The notes under the pieces are model-generated. The model was not told where the DNA came from, made no database searches, and saw nothing but the letters and a program-made list of their open reading frames with translations. Position numbers and translations under genes: made by a program. Shown in pieces: positions 25,114-33,028 of a stretch of DNA of 64,000 bases. The stretch comes from Mangrovihabitans endophyticus (GTDB lineage: Bacteria; Actinomycetota; Actinomycetes; Mycobacteriales; Micromonosporaceae): contig NZ_BMMX01000022.1 in NCBI RefSeq assembly GCF_014646155.1, forward strand, positions 16,804 through 80,803, written 5' to 3'. Numbering within the stretch: the stretch's first letter is position 1; each line of letters begins with the position of its first letter.

Positions 25114-26631
25114 ATGAGCGTTCGGCGAATCATGGGCACCGAGGTCGAGTACGGCATTTCGGTTCCCGGGCAGCCCGGCGCCAACCCGATGGTCACCTCC
25201 TCGCAAGTGGTCAACGCGTACGGTGCACGCCCGGAACTGAACCGCGGCGGACGCGCCCGCTGGGACTACGAGGAGGAATCCCCGCTGCGCGACGCGCGCG
25301 GGTTCACCTATTCCGGAACGGCCTACGACCCGGCGGAGGCGCTGGCCGACGAGGATCTGGGTCTGGCGAACGTGATACTGACCAACGGCGCCCGGCTCTA
25401 CGTCGACCACGCGCACCCGGAGTACAGCACCCCGGAGTGCACCAACCCGATGGACGTGGTGCGCTGGGACAAGGCGGGCGAGCGGGTGATGGCCGAGGCC
25501 TCGCGGCGGGCCGCCACCATCCCCGGCGCGCACCGCATCCAGCTCTACAAGAACAACACCGACAACAAGGGCGCGTCGTACGGCTCGCACGAGAACTACC
25601 TGATGCGCCGGCAGACCCCGTTCGCGGACATCGTCGCGCACCTCACCCCGTTCTTCGTGACCCGGCAGATCTTCTGCGGCGCGGGGCGGGTCGGGCTGGG
25701 CCAGGACGGTTCCGGCACCGGCTTCCAGATCTCCTCCCGTGCCGACTTCTTCGAGGTCGAAGTGGGCCTGGAGACCACGCTGAAGCGGCCCATCATCAAC
25801 ACCCGCGACGAGCCGCACTCGGACGCCGACAAATACCGCCGGCTGCACGTCATCATCGGCGACGCGAACCTGTCGGAGACCGCGACCTATCTGAAGATGG
25901 GCGCGACCTCGCTGGTGCTGAACATGATCGAGGAAAAGGTGTTCACCGGCGAGCTGGGCGTGGCCGACCCGGTCTCCGAGCTCAAGGCGGTCAGCCACGA
26001 CCCCTCGCTCAAGCACCTGATGCGGCTGCGTGACGGCCGCCGGCTCACCGCCCTGGACCTGCAGTGGGCGTACTACGAACGGGCCCGGATGTTCGTCGAC
26101 GAGCGCTACGGCGCCGACGTGGACTCCCAGACCGCCGACGTGCTGAGCCGGTGGGAGGGCGTGCTCACCAAGCTGGGCGACGACCCGATGTCCTGCTCCG
26201 ACGAGCTGGACTGGGTGGCCAAGCTGCGCCTGCTGGAGGGCTACCGGGACCGGGAGAACCTGGCCTGGTCGTCGCCCAAGCTGCAACTGGTCGACCTGCA
26301 GTACGCCGACGTGCGCCCGGAGAAGGGCCTCTATCACCGTCTGGTGGCCCGGGGCGCGATGAAGACGCTGCTGGACGACGACCAGACCCGGCGGGCCATG
26401 TACGAGCCGCCGGAGGACACCCGGGCGTACTTCCGCGGCCGGTGCCTGGCGCAGTACGCGTCCGAGGTGGTCGCCGCCAGTTGGGACTCGGTCATCTTCG
26501 ACGTGGGACGGGAGTCGCTGGTGCGGGTTCCGATGATGGAGCCCGAGCGGGGCACCCGCCGCCACGTCGGGGCGCTGTTCGACAGGTGCGAGAGCGCCAA
26601 AGACCTCCTCGAGGTGATCACGAGTCGCTGA
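25114..26631 (+). CDS. dop: Pup deamidase/depupylase Dop
   Basis: A 505-residue enzyme of the carboxylate-amine ligase fold. It converts the C-terminal Gln of Pup to Glu and can remove Pup from substrates. The nucleotide and metal site is seen in RRIMGTEVEYGISVPG, LYVDHAHPEYSTPEC and YKNNTDNKGASYGSHENYL. The insert after GTEVEYG (residues 35-80, with YEEESPLRDARGF) is the Dop-specific loop that PafA lacks. The short ATG at 25114 matches the family start; in-frame upstream codons lie in the arc-dop spacer. A Pup ending in Gln is encoded 80 bases downstream, consistent with the need for Dop. Confidence 0.97.
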   Translation: MSVRRIMGTEVEYGISVPGQPGANPMVTSSQVVNAYGARPELNRGGRARWDYEEESPLRDARGFTYSGTAYDPAEALADEDLGLANVILTNGARLYVDHAHPEYSTPECTNPMDVVRWDKAGERVMAEASRRAATIPGAHRIQLYKNNTDNKGASYGSHENYLMRRQTPFADIVAHLTPFFVTRQIFCGAGRVGLGQDGSGTGFQISSRADFFEVEVGLETTLKRPIINTRDEPHSDADKYRRLHVIIGDANLSETATYLKMGATSLVLNMIEEKVFTGELGVADPVSELKAVSHDPSLKHLMRLRDGRRLTALDLQWAYYERARMFVDERYGADVDSQTADVLSRWEGVLTKLGDDPMSCSDELDWVAKLRLLEGYRDRENLAWSSPKLQLVDLQYADVRPEKGLYHRLVARGAMKTLLDDDQTRRAMYEPPEDTRAYFRGRCLAQYASEVVAASWDSVIFDVGRESLVRVPMMEPERGTRRHVGALFDRCESAKDLLEVITSR

Positions 26632-26711
26632 CATCGTTTTGTCGCAGCCGCGAGGTAGGTTTTTCCCAACCCGGCGGTGAGGCTGTCGGGGACGCGAGAA
26701 GGGGGACAGGG

Positions 26712-26927
26712 ATGGCAACCCGAGACACCGGTGGTCAGTCGCAGTCCGGCAAGGGCAAGCGGGACGAGGAGATCGAGGAAGCCGCCACCGAGGCCAACCC
26801 GGAGGTCGCCGAGCGGCACGCCGAGATCACCGAGGACGTCGACGACCTGCTCGACGAGATCGACTCCGTGCTGGAGGAGAACGCCGAGGAGTTCGTCCGG
26901 GGTTACGTGCAGAAGGGCGGCCAGTAA
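26712..26927 (+). CDS. pup: Prokaryotic ubiquitin-like protein Pup
   Basis: A 71-residue, acidic, largely disordered tag protein. The middle helix-forming region (EITEDVDDLLDEIDSVLEEN) binds the Arc coiled coil. It ends FVRGYVQKGGQ, the Gln form that Dop must deamidate before PafA can couple it to Lys side chains. The N-terminus is Gly/Ser/Lys-rich and enters the ATPase pore. A terminator-like hairpin starts 8 bases after its stop, so much of the pup transcript may end before prcB. Confidence 0.98.
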   Translation: MATRDTGGQSQSGKGKRDEEIEEAATEANPEVAERHAEITEDVDDLLDEIDSVLEENAEEFVRGYVQKGGQ

Positions 26928-26934
26928 CCCCTTC

Positions 26935-26967
26935 GAGGCTCCGGCGGCGCCGAGCCGCCGGAGGCTC
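26935..26967 (+). terminator. Hairpin between pup and prcB (terminator or attenuator)
   Basis: A 14-bp stem with one mismatch, core CTCCGGCGGC (26939-26948) and GCCGCCGGAG (26954-26963), loop GCCGA. It follows the pup stop by 7 bases and no U-tract is present. Partial termination here would make pup mRNA more abundant than prcBA mRNA. Confidence 0.65.
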
Positions 26968-27117
26968 CGCCGCGGGCCGCGACCCGACACTTCGATCACG
27001 GTCGTCGCACCGGCGGCGGCGTGCAAGATATTGTGCTTCAACCGCACCGGCGGCCCGGGGCGTTCATCGACGACCGGGGTCGTCCGGCGCAGCGATCAGA
27101 CATTTGAAGGGAACCAC

Positions 27118-27957
27118 GTGGCAGCGGGCTTTGATCCATCCGGGCGTCTACCAGATGTGTTCACCAATGCGGGGACGTCCTCCTTCACGCAGTTCCTGAC
27201 CTATGCCGCCCCCGAGATGCTGCCGGGCCGCCGGCCGCTGCCTCCGGGGCTGAGCGCCGACATCGCACCCCACGCCACCACCATCGTCGCCATCGCCACC
27301 GCCGACGGCGTGGTGATGGCCGGAGACCGCCGCGCGACAATGGGCAACCTGATCGCCAGCCGGGACATCGAAAAGGTGCACCCGGCGGACGCGCACTCGC
27401 TGATCGGGATGGCCGGCACGGCCGGCATCGGCATCGAGCTGATCCGGCTGTTCCAGGTCGAGCTGGAGCACTACGAGAAGATCGAAGGCACCATGCTGTC
27501 CCTGGACGGCAAGGCGAACCGGTTGGCCGGCATGGTGCGCGGCAACCTCGGCGCGGCCATGCAGGGACTCGCCGCGGTGCCGCTGTTCGCCGGTTTCGAC
27601 CTCTCCCCGGCCGACCCGGCGCGGGTGGGACGGATCTTCAGCTTCGACGTGGCCGGTGGCCTCTACGAGGAGACCGGCTACGACGCCATCGGATCGGGGT
27701 CGCTGTTCGCCAAGTCGGCGCTGAAGAAGAAATACCGCCCCGGCGTGAGCACCCCCGACGCGATCGCGATGGCGGTGGAGGCGCTCTACGACGCGGCCGA
27801 CGACGACACCGCGACCGGCGGGCCGGACCTCACCCGCAAGATCTACCCGGTGGTCATGACCGCCACGGCGGAGGGCACGCACCGGCTCCCGCCGGAAGAG
27901 CTCAACACGGTGGCCGAGGACGTGGTCGCCGGGCGCATGGAGAATCCGGGCGGCTGA
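27118..27957 (+). CDS. prcB: 20S proteasome beta subunit
   Basis: A 279-residue precursor of the catalytic subunit. The propeptide spans residues 1-53 and ends DIAPHA; autocleavage would expose Thr54 of TTIVAIATADG as the N-terminal nucleophile. The supporting residues are in VVMAGDRRATMGN (Asp and Lys/Arg of the active site) and GSGSLFAKSALK. GTG start at 27118 with GAAGGGA upstream. The gene is 190 bases after pup, a longer gap than in the compact pup-prcB-prcA operons of mycobacteria and streptomycetes, and it may have its own promoter. prcA follows after 48 bases. Confidence 0.97.
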   Translation: MAAGFDPSGRLPDVFTNAGTSSFTQFLTYAAPEMLPGRRPLPPGLSADIAPHATTIVAIATADGVVMAGDRRATMGNLIASRDIEKVHPADAHSLIGMAGTAGIGIELIRLFQVELEHYEKIEGTMLSLDGKANRLAGMVRGNLGAAMQGLAAVPLFAGFDLSPADPARVGRIFSFDVAGGLYEETGYDAIGSGSLFAKSALKKKYRPGVSTPDAIAMAVEALYDAADDDTATGGPDLTRKIYPVVMTATAEGTHRLPPEELNTVAEDVVAGRMENPGG

Positions 27958-28005
27958 GCCCCGCACACCCACAGCACTCAGGGCGAGGAGAAGGAGCAGC
28001 CACCC

Positions 28006-28827
28006 GTGGCCATGCAGTTCTACGCATCACCCGAGCAGGTCCAGCGCGACCGCTCGGAATACGCCCGCAAGGGCATCGCCCGTGGTCGCTCGGCCGTGGT
28101 GCTGACCTACGCCGGCGGTGTGCTGTTCGTCGCCGAGAACACCACCACCCTGCGCAAGGTCAGCGAGATCTACGACCGGATCGGCTTCGCCGCGGTCGGC
28201 CGGTACAACGAGTTCGAGGCGCTGCGCCGCGCCGGTGTGCGGCTGGCCGACGTGAACGGCTACAGCTATGACCGCCGTGACGTCACCGGCCGATACATCG
28301 CCAACGCCTTCACCCAGACCCTCGGGGCGATCTTCTCGGAGACCTCCAAGCCGTACGAGGTGGAGATCTGCATCGCCCAGGTCGGCGCGACGGCCGAGCA
28401 GGACGAGCTGTACCGCATCACCTATGACGGCTCGGTGATGGACGAGCCCGGATTCATGGCCATGGGCGGGTCCGCCGAGGCCATCTCCGTGGTGCTCAAG
28501 GAACGGCACGACGAGGCGGCGGACCTGGCCAGCGCGCTGGCGCTCGCGGTCAAGGGCCTGGGCAGCGTCGGCGGGGAGAACGGCAACGAGCGCCGGCTGG
28601 AGGCCAAGCAGCTCGAGGTGGCGGTGCTGGACCGTAACCGCCGGGGTCGGGCCTTCCGGCGGCTGACCGACGCGACGGTGAGCGGGCTGTTGTCCGGCGA
28701 CGCGCAGGAGGTGCCGGACGGCGGCGAGCCCGGCGACGTGTCGCCGCCGCCACCGGCGGAGCACAAACCCACCAGCTCGGCAGCCTCGGAGGATCTGGAG
28801 GGCGGCTCTGGCACGGACGCCTCCTGA
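28006..28827 (+). CDS. prcA: 20S proteasome alpha subunit
   Basis: A 273-residue non-catalytic ring subunit. The start MQFYASPEQVQRDRSEYARKG has the N-terminal gating residues and helix H0, followed by the alpha-type core (SAVVLTYAGGVLFVAENTT, YDRIGFAAVGRYNEFEALRR). Catalytic Thr is absent, as expected. The C-terminal 60 residues are acidic and Pro/Ser-rich and probably disordered. GTG at 28006 has AAGGAG 9 bases upstream; ATG at 28012 is possible. With prcB it forms the 7-7-7-7 core that degrades pupylated proteins. Confidence 0.97.
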   Translation: MAMQFYASPEQVQRDRSEYARKGIARGRSAVVLTYAGGVLFVAENTTTLRKVSEIYDRIGFAAVGRYNEFEALRRAGVRLADVNGYSYDRRDVTGRYIANAFTQTLGAIFSETSKPYEVEICIAQVGATAEQDELYRITYDGSVMDEPGFMAMGGSAEAISVVLKERHDEAADLASALALAVKGLGSVGGENGNERRLEAKQLEVAVLDRNRRGRAFRRLTDATVSGLLSGDAQEVPDGGEPGDVSPPPPAEHKPTSSAASEDLEGGSGTDAS

Positions 28828-28841
28828 CCGGTGCGGCGACA

Positions 28842-28865
28842 CCCGTGTGGCCGCCGTCACACGGG
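28842..28865 (+). terminator. Hairpin after prcA
   Basis: CCCGTGT (28842-28848) pairs with ACACGGG (28859-28865) around a 10-base loop, 14 bases after the prcA stop. It is followed by AGGGTTT. It probably ends the prcBA transcript before the separate pafA promoter. Confidence 0.5.
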
Positions 28866-28906
28866 AGGGTTTCCGCTTGGCGTACGGAAAGAGAGCGGGT
28901 CGTGAC

Positions 28907-28936
28907 TGACGTTCACGGCCCTCCGGCGGCTAGTGT
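28907..28936 (+). promoter_or_regulatory. Candidate pafA promoter, leaderless
   Basis: TGACGT (28907-28912) and TAGTGT (28931-28936) are 18 bases apart. The pafA ATG lies only 6 bases after the -10-like hexamer, where transcription would start, so the mRNA would lack a leader. No ribosome binding site precedes the ATG, which agrees with leaderless translation. Confidence 0.5.
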
Positions 28937-28942
28937 TTCGTC

Positions 28943-30301
28943 ATGGAACGGCGAATTTTCGGCCTCGAAACCGAGTACGGAGTCACGTGCACTTATCGGG
29001 GGCAGCGGCGGCTGTCTCCCGACGAGGTGGCTCGCTACCTGTTCCGCCGAGTGGTGTCCTGGGGACGCAGCAGCAACGTTTTCCTTCGCAACGGCGCCCG
29101 CCTCTACCTCGACGTCGGTTCCCACCCCGAATACGCGACGCCCGAGTGTGACTCGGTGACCGATCTGGTGGCGCACGACCGGGCCGGCGAGCGCATCCTG
29201 GAGGGTCTGCTCGTCGACGCCGAGAAGCGCCTGCACGACGAGGGCATCGCCGGAGAGATCTACCTCTTCAAGAACAACACCGACTCGGCCGGCAACTCGT
29301 ACGGCTGTCACGAGAACTATCTGGTGTCCCGGCACGGCGAATTCGGCCGCCTCGCCGACGTTCTCATCCCGTTCCTGGTCACCCGCCAGCTCATCTGCGG
29401 CGCCGGCAAGGTGCTGCAGACGCCGCGTGGCGCGGTCTTCTGCCTGTCTCAGCGCGCCGAGCACATCTGGGAGGGCGTCTCCAGCGCCACCACCCGCAGC
29501 CGGCCCATCATCAACACGCGCGACGAGCCGCACGCCGACGCCGAGCGGTACCGCCGCCTGCACGTCATCGTCGGCGACTCGAACATGAACGAGGTGACCA
29601 CGCTGCTCAAGGTGGGCAGCGCCGACATCGTGCTGCGGATGATCGAGGCCGGCGTGGTCATGCGGGACCTGTCGCTGGAGAACCCGATCCGCGCCATCCG
29701 CGAGGTCAGCCACGACATCACCGGACGCCGCAAGATCCGCCTGGCGAACAACAAGGAGGTCAGCGCGCTGGAGATCCAGCAGGAGTACCTCGCCAAGGCC
29801 ACCGAGTTCGTCGAGCGGCGCGGCGGCGACCAGACCGCCAAGCGGGTGGTCGAGCTGTGGGGCCGGGTGCTTTCCGCGATCGAGAGCGGCGACCTCGACC
29901 CGGTCGCGCGCGAGATCGACTGGGTCTCCAAGTACAAGCTGATCGAGCGCTACCAGTCCAAGAACGAGATCCCGATGAGCCACCCCCGGGTGGCCCAGCT
30001 CGACCTGGCGTACCACGACGTGCGCCGCGGCCGCGGCCTCTACGCGCTGATGGAACGCCGCAAGCAGGTCGACCGGGTGGCGCACGACCTGGACATCTTC
30101 GAGGCCAAGGAGACACCGCCGCAGACCACCCGGGCGCGGCTGCGCGGCGAGTTCATCCGGCACGCCCAGGAGAAACGCCGCGACTTCACCGTCGACTGGG
30201 TGCATTTGAAGCTGAACGATCAGGCGCAGCGCACGGTGCTGTGCAAGGACCCGTTCCGGGCGTACGACGAACGGGTGGAGCGCCTCATCGCCAGCATGTG
30301 A
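28943..30301 (+). CDS. pafA: Pup-protein ligase PafA
   Basis: A 452-residue enzyme that uses ATP to join the gamma-carboxylate of Pup's C-terminal Glu to substrate lysines. Dop and PafA share one fold: here MERRIFGLETEYGVTCTYRG, LYLDVGSHPEYATPEC and FKNNTDSAGNSYGCHENYL form the ATP/Mg site. The Dop-specific loop is absent, as expected for the ligase. The C-terminal domain (RRDFTVDWVHLKLNDQAQ) recruits Pup. It is probably expressed from its own promoter and leaderless; the next small membrane gene follows 29 bases later. Confidence 0.97.
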   Translation: MERRIFGLETEYGVTCTYRGQRRLSPDEVARYLFRRVVSWGRSSNVFLRNGARLYLDVGSHPEYATPECDSVTDLVAHDRAGERILEGLLVDAEKRLHDEGIAGEIYLFKNNTDSAGNSYGCHENYLVSRHGEFGRLADVLIPFLVTRQLICGAGKVLQTPRGAVFCLSQRAEHIWEGVSSATTRSRPIINTRDEPHADAERYRRLHVIVGDSNMNEVTTLLKVGSADIVLRMIEAGVVMRDLSLENPIRAIREVSHDITGRRKIRLANNKEVSALEIQQEYLAKATEFVERRGGDQTAKRVVELWGRVLSAIESGDLDPVAREIDWVSKYKLIERYQSKNEIPMSHPRVAQLDLAYHDVRRGRGLYALMERRKQVDRVAHDLDIFEAKETPPQTTRARLRGEFIRHAQEKRRDFTVDWVHLKLNDQAQRTVLCKDPFRAYDERVERLIASM

Positions 30302-30330
30302 CGCGGCGCATGCCCTAGGCTGGTCGGGCC

Positions 30331-30603
30331 ATGAACACCTCTTCTGAGCCCGGCCGGCCGGGGCGGACCGTGCCGGACCACGAGCACCCGGCTGCGCCGG
30401 CCCGGGCCGGCGACGACGCCGTGGAGCCGCCCGAGCGGACCATGGAGGACGTCGCGTGGGGGCGCCTGGAACGCCGCCGTGAACGCATCCGCGCGCAGGT
30501 CCGCCGCAATCGTGAGGGCGGCCACCGGGTGCCGACCTGGGTGCTGGCGGTGATCCTGGCCGTGTTCCTCGCCGGGTGGGTCTATCTGCTCGCGACGCGC
30601 TGA
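30331..30603 (+). CDS. Small single-pass membrane protein
   Basis: A 90-residue protein. Residues 1-45 are polar and probably disordered, residues 46-66 form a basic helix (RLERRRERIRAQVRRNREGG), and residues 69-87 are a membrane helix (WVLAVILAVFLAGWVYLLA) ending at the C-terminus. It is likely a tail-anchored protein with its N-terminus in the cytoplasm. It follows pafA by 29 bases, and a TAGGCT hexamer 10 bases before its ATG could be a promoter -10. Function is unknown. Confidence 0.7.
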   Translation: MNTSSEPGRPGRTVPDHEHPAAPARAGDDAVEPPERTMEDVAWGRLERRRERIRAQVRRNREGGHRVPTWVLAVILAVFLAGWVYLLATR

Positions 30604-30622
30604 GGCCGGCGGACGGCAACCC

Positions 30623-30652
30623 TCAACCTGAACATGAGGTTGATCTCAACCT
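30623..30652. repeat. Alternating TCAACCT / AGGTTGA repeats
   Basis: TCAACCT (30623-30629), AGGTTGA (30637-30643) and TCAACCT (30646-30652) alternate in orientation with spacers of 7 and 2 bases. CCTCA...TGAGG (30621-30639) resembles the dyad of MerR-family operators. It lies between two convergent stops, so no gene starts here; it may act as a terminator or be a leftover operator. Confidence 0.4.
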
Positions 30653-30655
30653 GAA

Positions 30656-31768
30656 TCAGAGCTTGCGGGTCGAGCCTGCTTGGCGCGGATCCAGCACCGC
30701 CGCCGCGTGCCGGCCCGCCGCGGCGGCGGTGAGGAAGTAGGCGTGGTCCTGGTCCAGCCCGCGTCCCATCGTGGACAACGGGACCACGCAGGCACGCAGC
30801 GCCGCGTCGAGTCCCTCGTCGTCGACCGCGACGATCCGGTGCCGCCCGGCCAGCGGCACGAGCGCGGCGTCGACGTCGGCGGCCAGCTCCGCGGGCAGAC
30901 CACGCGGCACCGGCAGGTCGGCCACTGCCAGCGCCACCCGGCCGTACGCGGTGAGGCTGTGATGCGACACGCCGCGGTGCCGGGGGCGGCCGTCACCGTC
31001 GGAGATCCGCAGCGACCCGATCGGCCGTCCGCCGAGCGCGGCCACCGCGTTCACCGCCTCGCCCAGCGCCACGCCGGAGAACCCCCACGTGGTGCCGGTG
31101 CCGAGGTTGCCGGGGCCCTGCGCGACGATCGCCACGTCGGCGCGCAGCACGTGACGGGCGGCGAGCAGGCCGGTGTGCACCGTCCCGGCCTCCAGGTCGC
31201 CGCCGAACGCCTGGCCGGTGGTGATCGTCCCGGCCAGGTGCGCGCGCAGCCCGTCAAGCGTGCGGGAGAACCAGGCGGGCAGCGCGCCGCCGTCGGTCAT
31301 CACGTAGGCCACCCGGGCGTCCGGCCGGTCCGCGCGCACCCCGGCGAGCACCGCGGGCAGCGCGGAATGCAGGTCGGCGGTGACCACCGGCATGCCCTCC
31401 AGGGAGGTCGCCGCGGCCATCACGGCGCGATGCGGGGACGCCTGTTCGTCGACGCCCAGCCGGATCGCCTGCAGCGGGGTGTAGCGGGCCTTCACCAGAT
31501 GACCCTGGTCGCGGGTGGCGCCGTCGCCGTCCGGGTCCGGGGGCAGCCGGTCGGGGAGGGCGACCACCAGCGCGTACCCTCCGGTGCCCAGGCCCATCCG
31601 CAGCGCGCCGACGTTCAGCAGCACACGATCGCCCGGTTCCGGCTCGCCGGTCAGGTCCGGGTACGCCAGGGCGCGTACCGTCCCCTCCGGGGTCTCCGCG
31701 TCGATTTCGACGGCGCCGTGCCACCGCCGCCGCACCGTCAGGACCGTCCCGGATCGCCAGCGCACCAT
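30656..31768 (-). CDS. DUF3866 family protein
   Basis: A 370-residue protein of the actinobacterial DUF3866 family. It begins VRWRSGTVLTVRRRWHGAVE with a small beta-barrel-like N-terminus (residues 1-75). It continues with VVTADLHSALPAVLAGVRAD, RVAYVMTDGGALPAWFSRTL, TITTGQAFGGDLEAGTVH and VAIVAQGPGNLGTGTTWGFS, the family's conserved Gly-rich segments. No membrane helix or leader is present. The same gene is found close to pafA/pafBC in many actinobacteria; its function is unknown. Confidence 0.88.
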   Translation of the reverse strand: MVRWRSGTVLTVRRRWHGAVEIDAETPEGTVRALAYPDLTGEPEPGDRVLLNVGALRMGLGTGGYALVVALPDRLPPDPDGDGATRDQGHLVKARYTPLQAIRLGVDEQASPHRAVMAAATSLEGMPVVTADLHSALPAVLAGVRADRPDARVAYVMTDGGALPAWFSRTLDGLRAHLAGTITTGQAFGGDLEAGTVHTGLLAARHVLRADVAIVAQGPGNLGTGTTWGFSGVALGEAVNAVAALGGRPIGSLRISDGDGRPRHRGVSHHSLTAYGRVALAVADLPVPRGLPAELAADVDAALVPLAGRHRIVAVDDEGLDAALRACVVPLSTMGRGLDQDHAYFLTAAAAGRHAAAVLDPRQAGSTRKL

Positions 31769-31819
31769 GGCGGTGACCCTATCCGTCCGGGCGTGGGCCG
31801 CGGCGGACCCGGCGGTCGC

Positions 31820-32872
31820 TCAGACGTCGGCGCCGCCGTCGCGGTGGTTGCGGCCCGCGGTGCCCCGCGTCGGATCCAGGAACACGTACCGGATGCTGGG
31901 GTAGATACCCCGCAGGCGGCGTTCGGCCTCGTCCGAGGCCTGCTCCACGTCCGCGCCGGTGATCTCGTCGTCGAAGTCGACCTTCGCAGCGACCAGCACG
32001 TCGCCCGGCCCGAGCTGCATGGTCAGCAGCGTGGGCACCGCGGTGACCACGTCCAGGCCGGCCAGCTCGTCGGCGATCTGCCGGTGCATCCGGCGCGGCA
32101 CCGCGCGACCGACCAGCAGCGAGATGTTGCTGTGCGCGAGGATGCCGGCGACCACCAGCAGCAGCGCCCCGATCGCGATGGAGGCGACGCCGTCCCACAC
32201 CTCGGAGCCGGTGACCTGGGCCAGGCCGAGACCGGCCGCGGCCAGCAGCACCCCGATCAGCGCGGCCGAGTCCTCGAAGTAGACGGCCTTGACCGTGGTG
32301 TCCGAGGTGACCCGCAGGAACCGCAACTGGCTGACGCCCCACCGGGCCGACTCGCCGGCCACCTGCCGCCGGGCCCGCAGGAACGAGGTGCCCTCCGCCA
32401 CGAAGGCGACCGCCAGCACGACGTACGACAGCCAGTACTCGCCGCTGTCCTCGCCTTTGATGATCGTGGTGACGCCGTGGTAGATCGAGAAACCCGCGCC
32501 GCCGATGAACGTGAACAGGGCGGCGATGAACGCCCACACGAAGCTTTCCTTGCCGTAGCCGAAGGGGTGCTCTTCGTCGGCGGGCTTGTTGCCGCGGCGC
32601 AGCGCCACATAGAGGAACACCTCGGTGACGGTGTCCGCTATCGAGTGCGCCGCCTCCGACAGCATGGCCGCGGACCCGGACAACAGGCCGGCCACCAGCT
32701 TGGCGGCGGCGATGACCAGGTTGGCGAGACCGGCCACGACCACCGTGCCGACGCTCTCGCTGTCGTCGTCCTTGTTCTGGGCGTTCGGTTCGGCGGGGGC
32801 CGGCAACGGCTCGGCGGCGGCGAGCCCGACGCGGCCGTCCTCGCCGGGCCGGGGGGGTTCTTCGGAAGACAC
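31820..32872 (-). CDS. Cation diffusion facilitator family transporter
   Basis: A 350-residue Zn2+/H+-type antiporter of the CDF family, ZnT9-like branch. After a disordered acidic N-terminus, six membrane helices run from about residue 40 to 245. The intramembrane metal site is indicated by AAMLSEAAHSIADTVTE (His and Asp of helix 2) and FEDSAALIGVLLAAAG (helix 5). The C-terminal cytoplasmic domain (residues 255-335, TLLTMQLGPGDVLVAAKVDF) has the ferredoxin-like fold of the family. It probably exports divalent cations. 51 bases separate it from DUF3866. Confidence 0.9.
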   Translation of the reverse strand: MSSEEPPRPGEDGRVGLAAAEPLPAPAEPNAQNKDDDSESVGTVVVAGLANLVIAAAKLVAGLLSGSAAMLSEAAHSIADTVTEVFLYVALRRGNKPADEEHPFGYGKESFVWAFIAALFTFIGGAGFSIYHGVTTIIKGEDSGEYWLSYVVLAVAFVAEGTSFLRARRQVAGESARWGVSQLRFLRVTSDTTVKAVYFEDSAALIGVLLAAAGLGLAQVTGSEVWDGVASIAIGALLLVVAGILAHSNISLLVGRAVPRRMHRQIADELAGLDVVTAVPTLLTMQLGPGDVLVAAKVDFDDEITGADVEQASDEAERRLRGIYPSIRYVFLDPTRGTAGRNHRDGGADV

Positions 32873-33028
32873 GCAGCCTTCCTTCCCGGCCGGGCTGCGG
32901 AACTAACCCGCCCGCATGCGATGACAAGGCCCGCATGCGGTGACATGGCCCGCATCCGGCCGCCGGCCACGGTCGCGCCGCTCCCGCGTCCGCGCCATCG
33001 CGCCCGGTGGCTGCTAGCGTTTGCTCTC

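Noticed and set aside
30680..33028. Long plus-strand frame in front of pafB
   Set aside because: It lies opposite DUF3866 and the CDF transporter, which have clear family motifs. Only the part from 33029 (PafB) is real.
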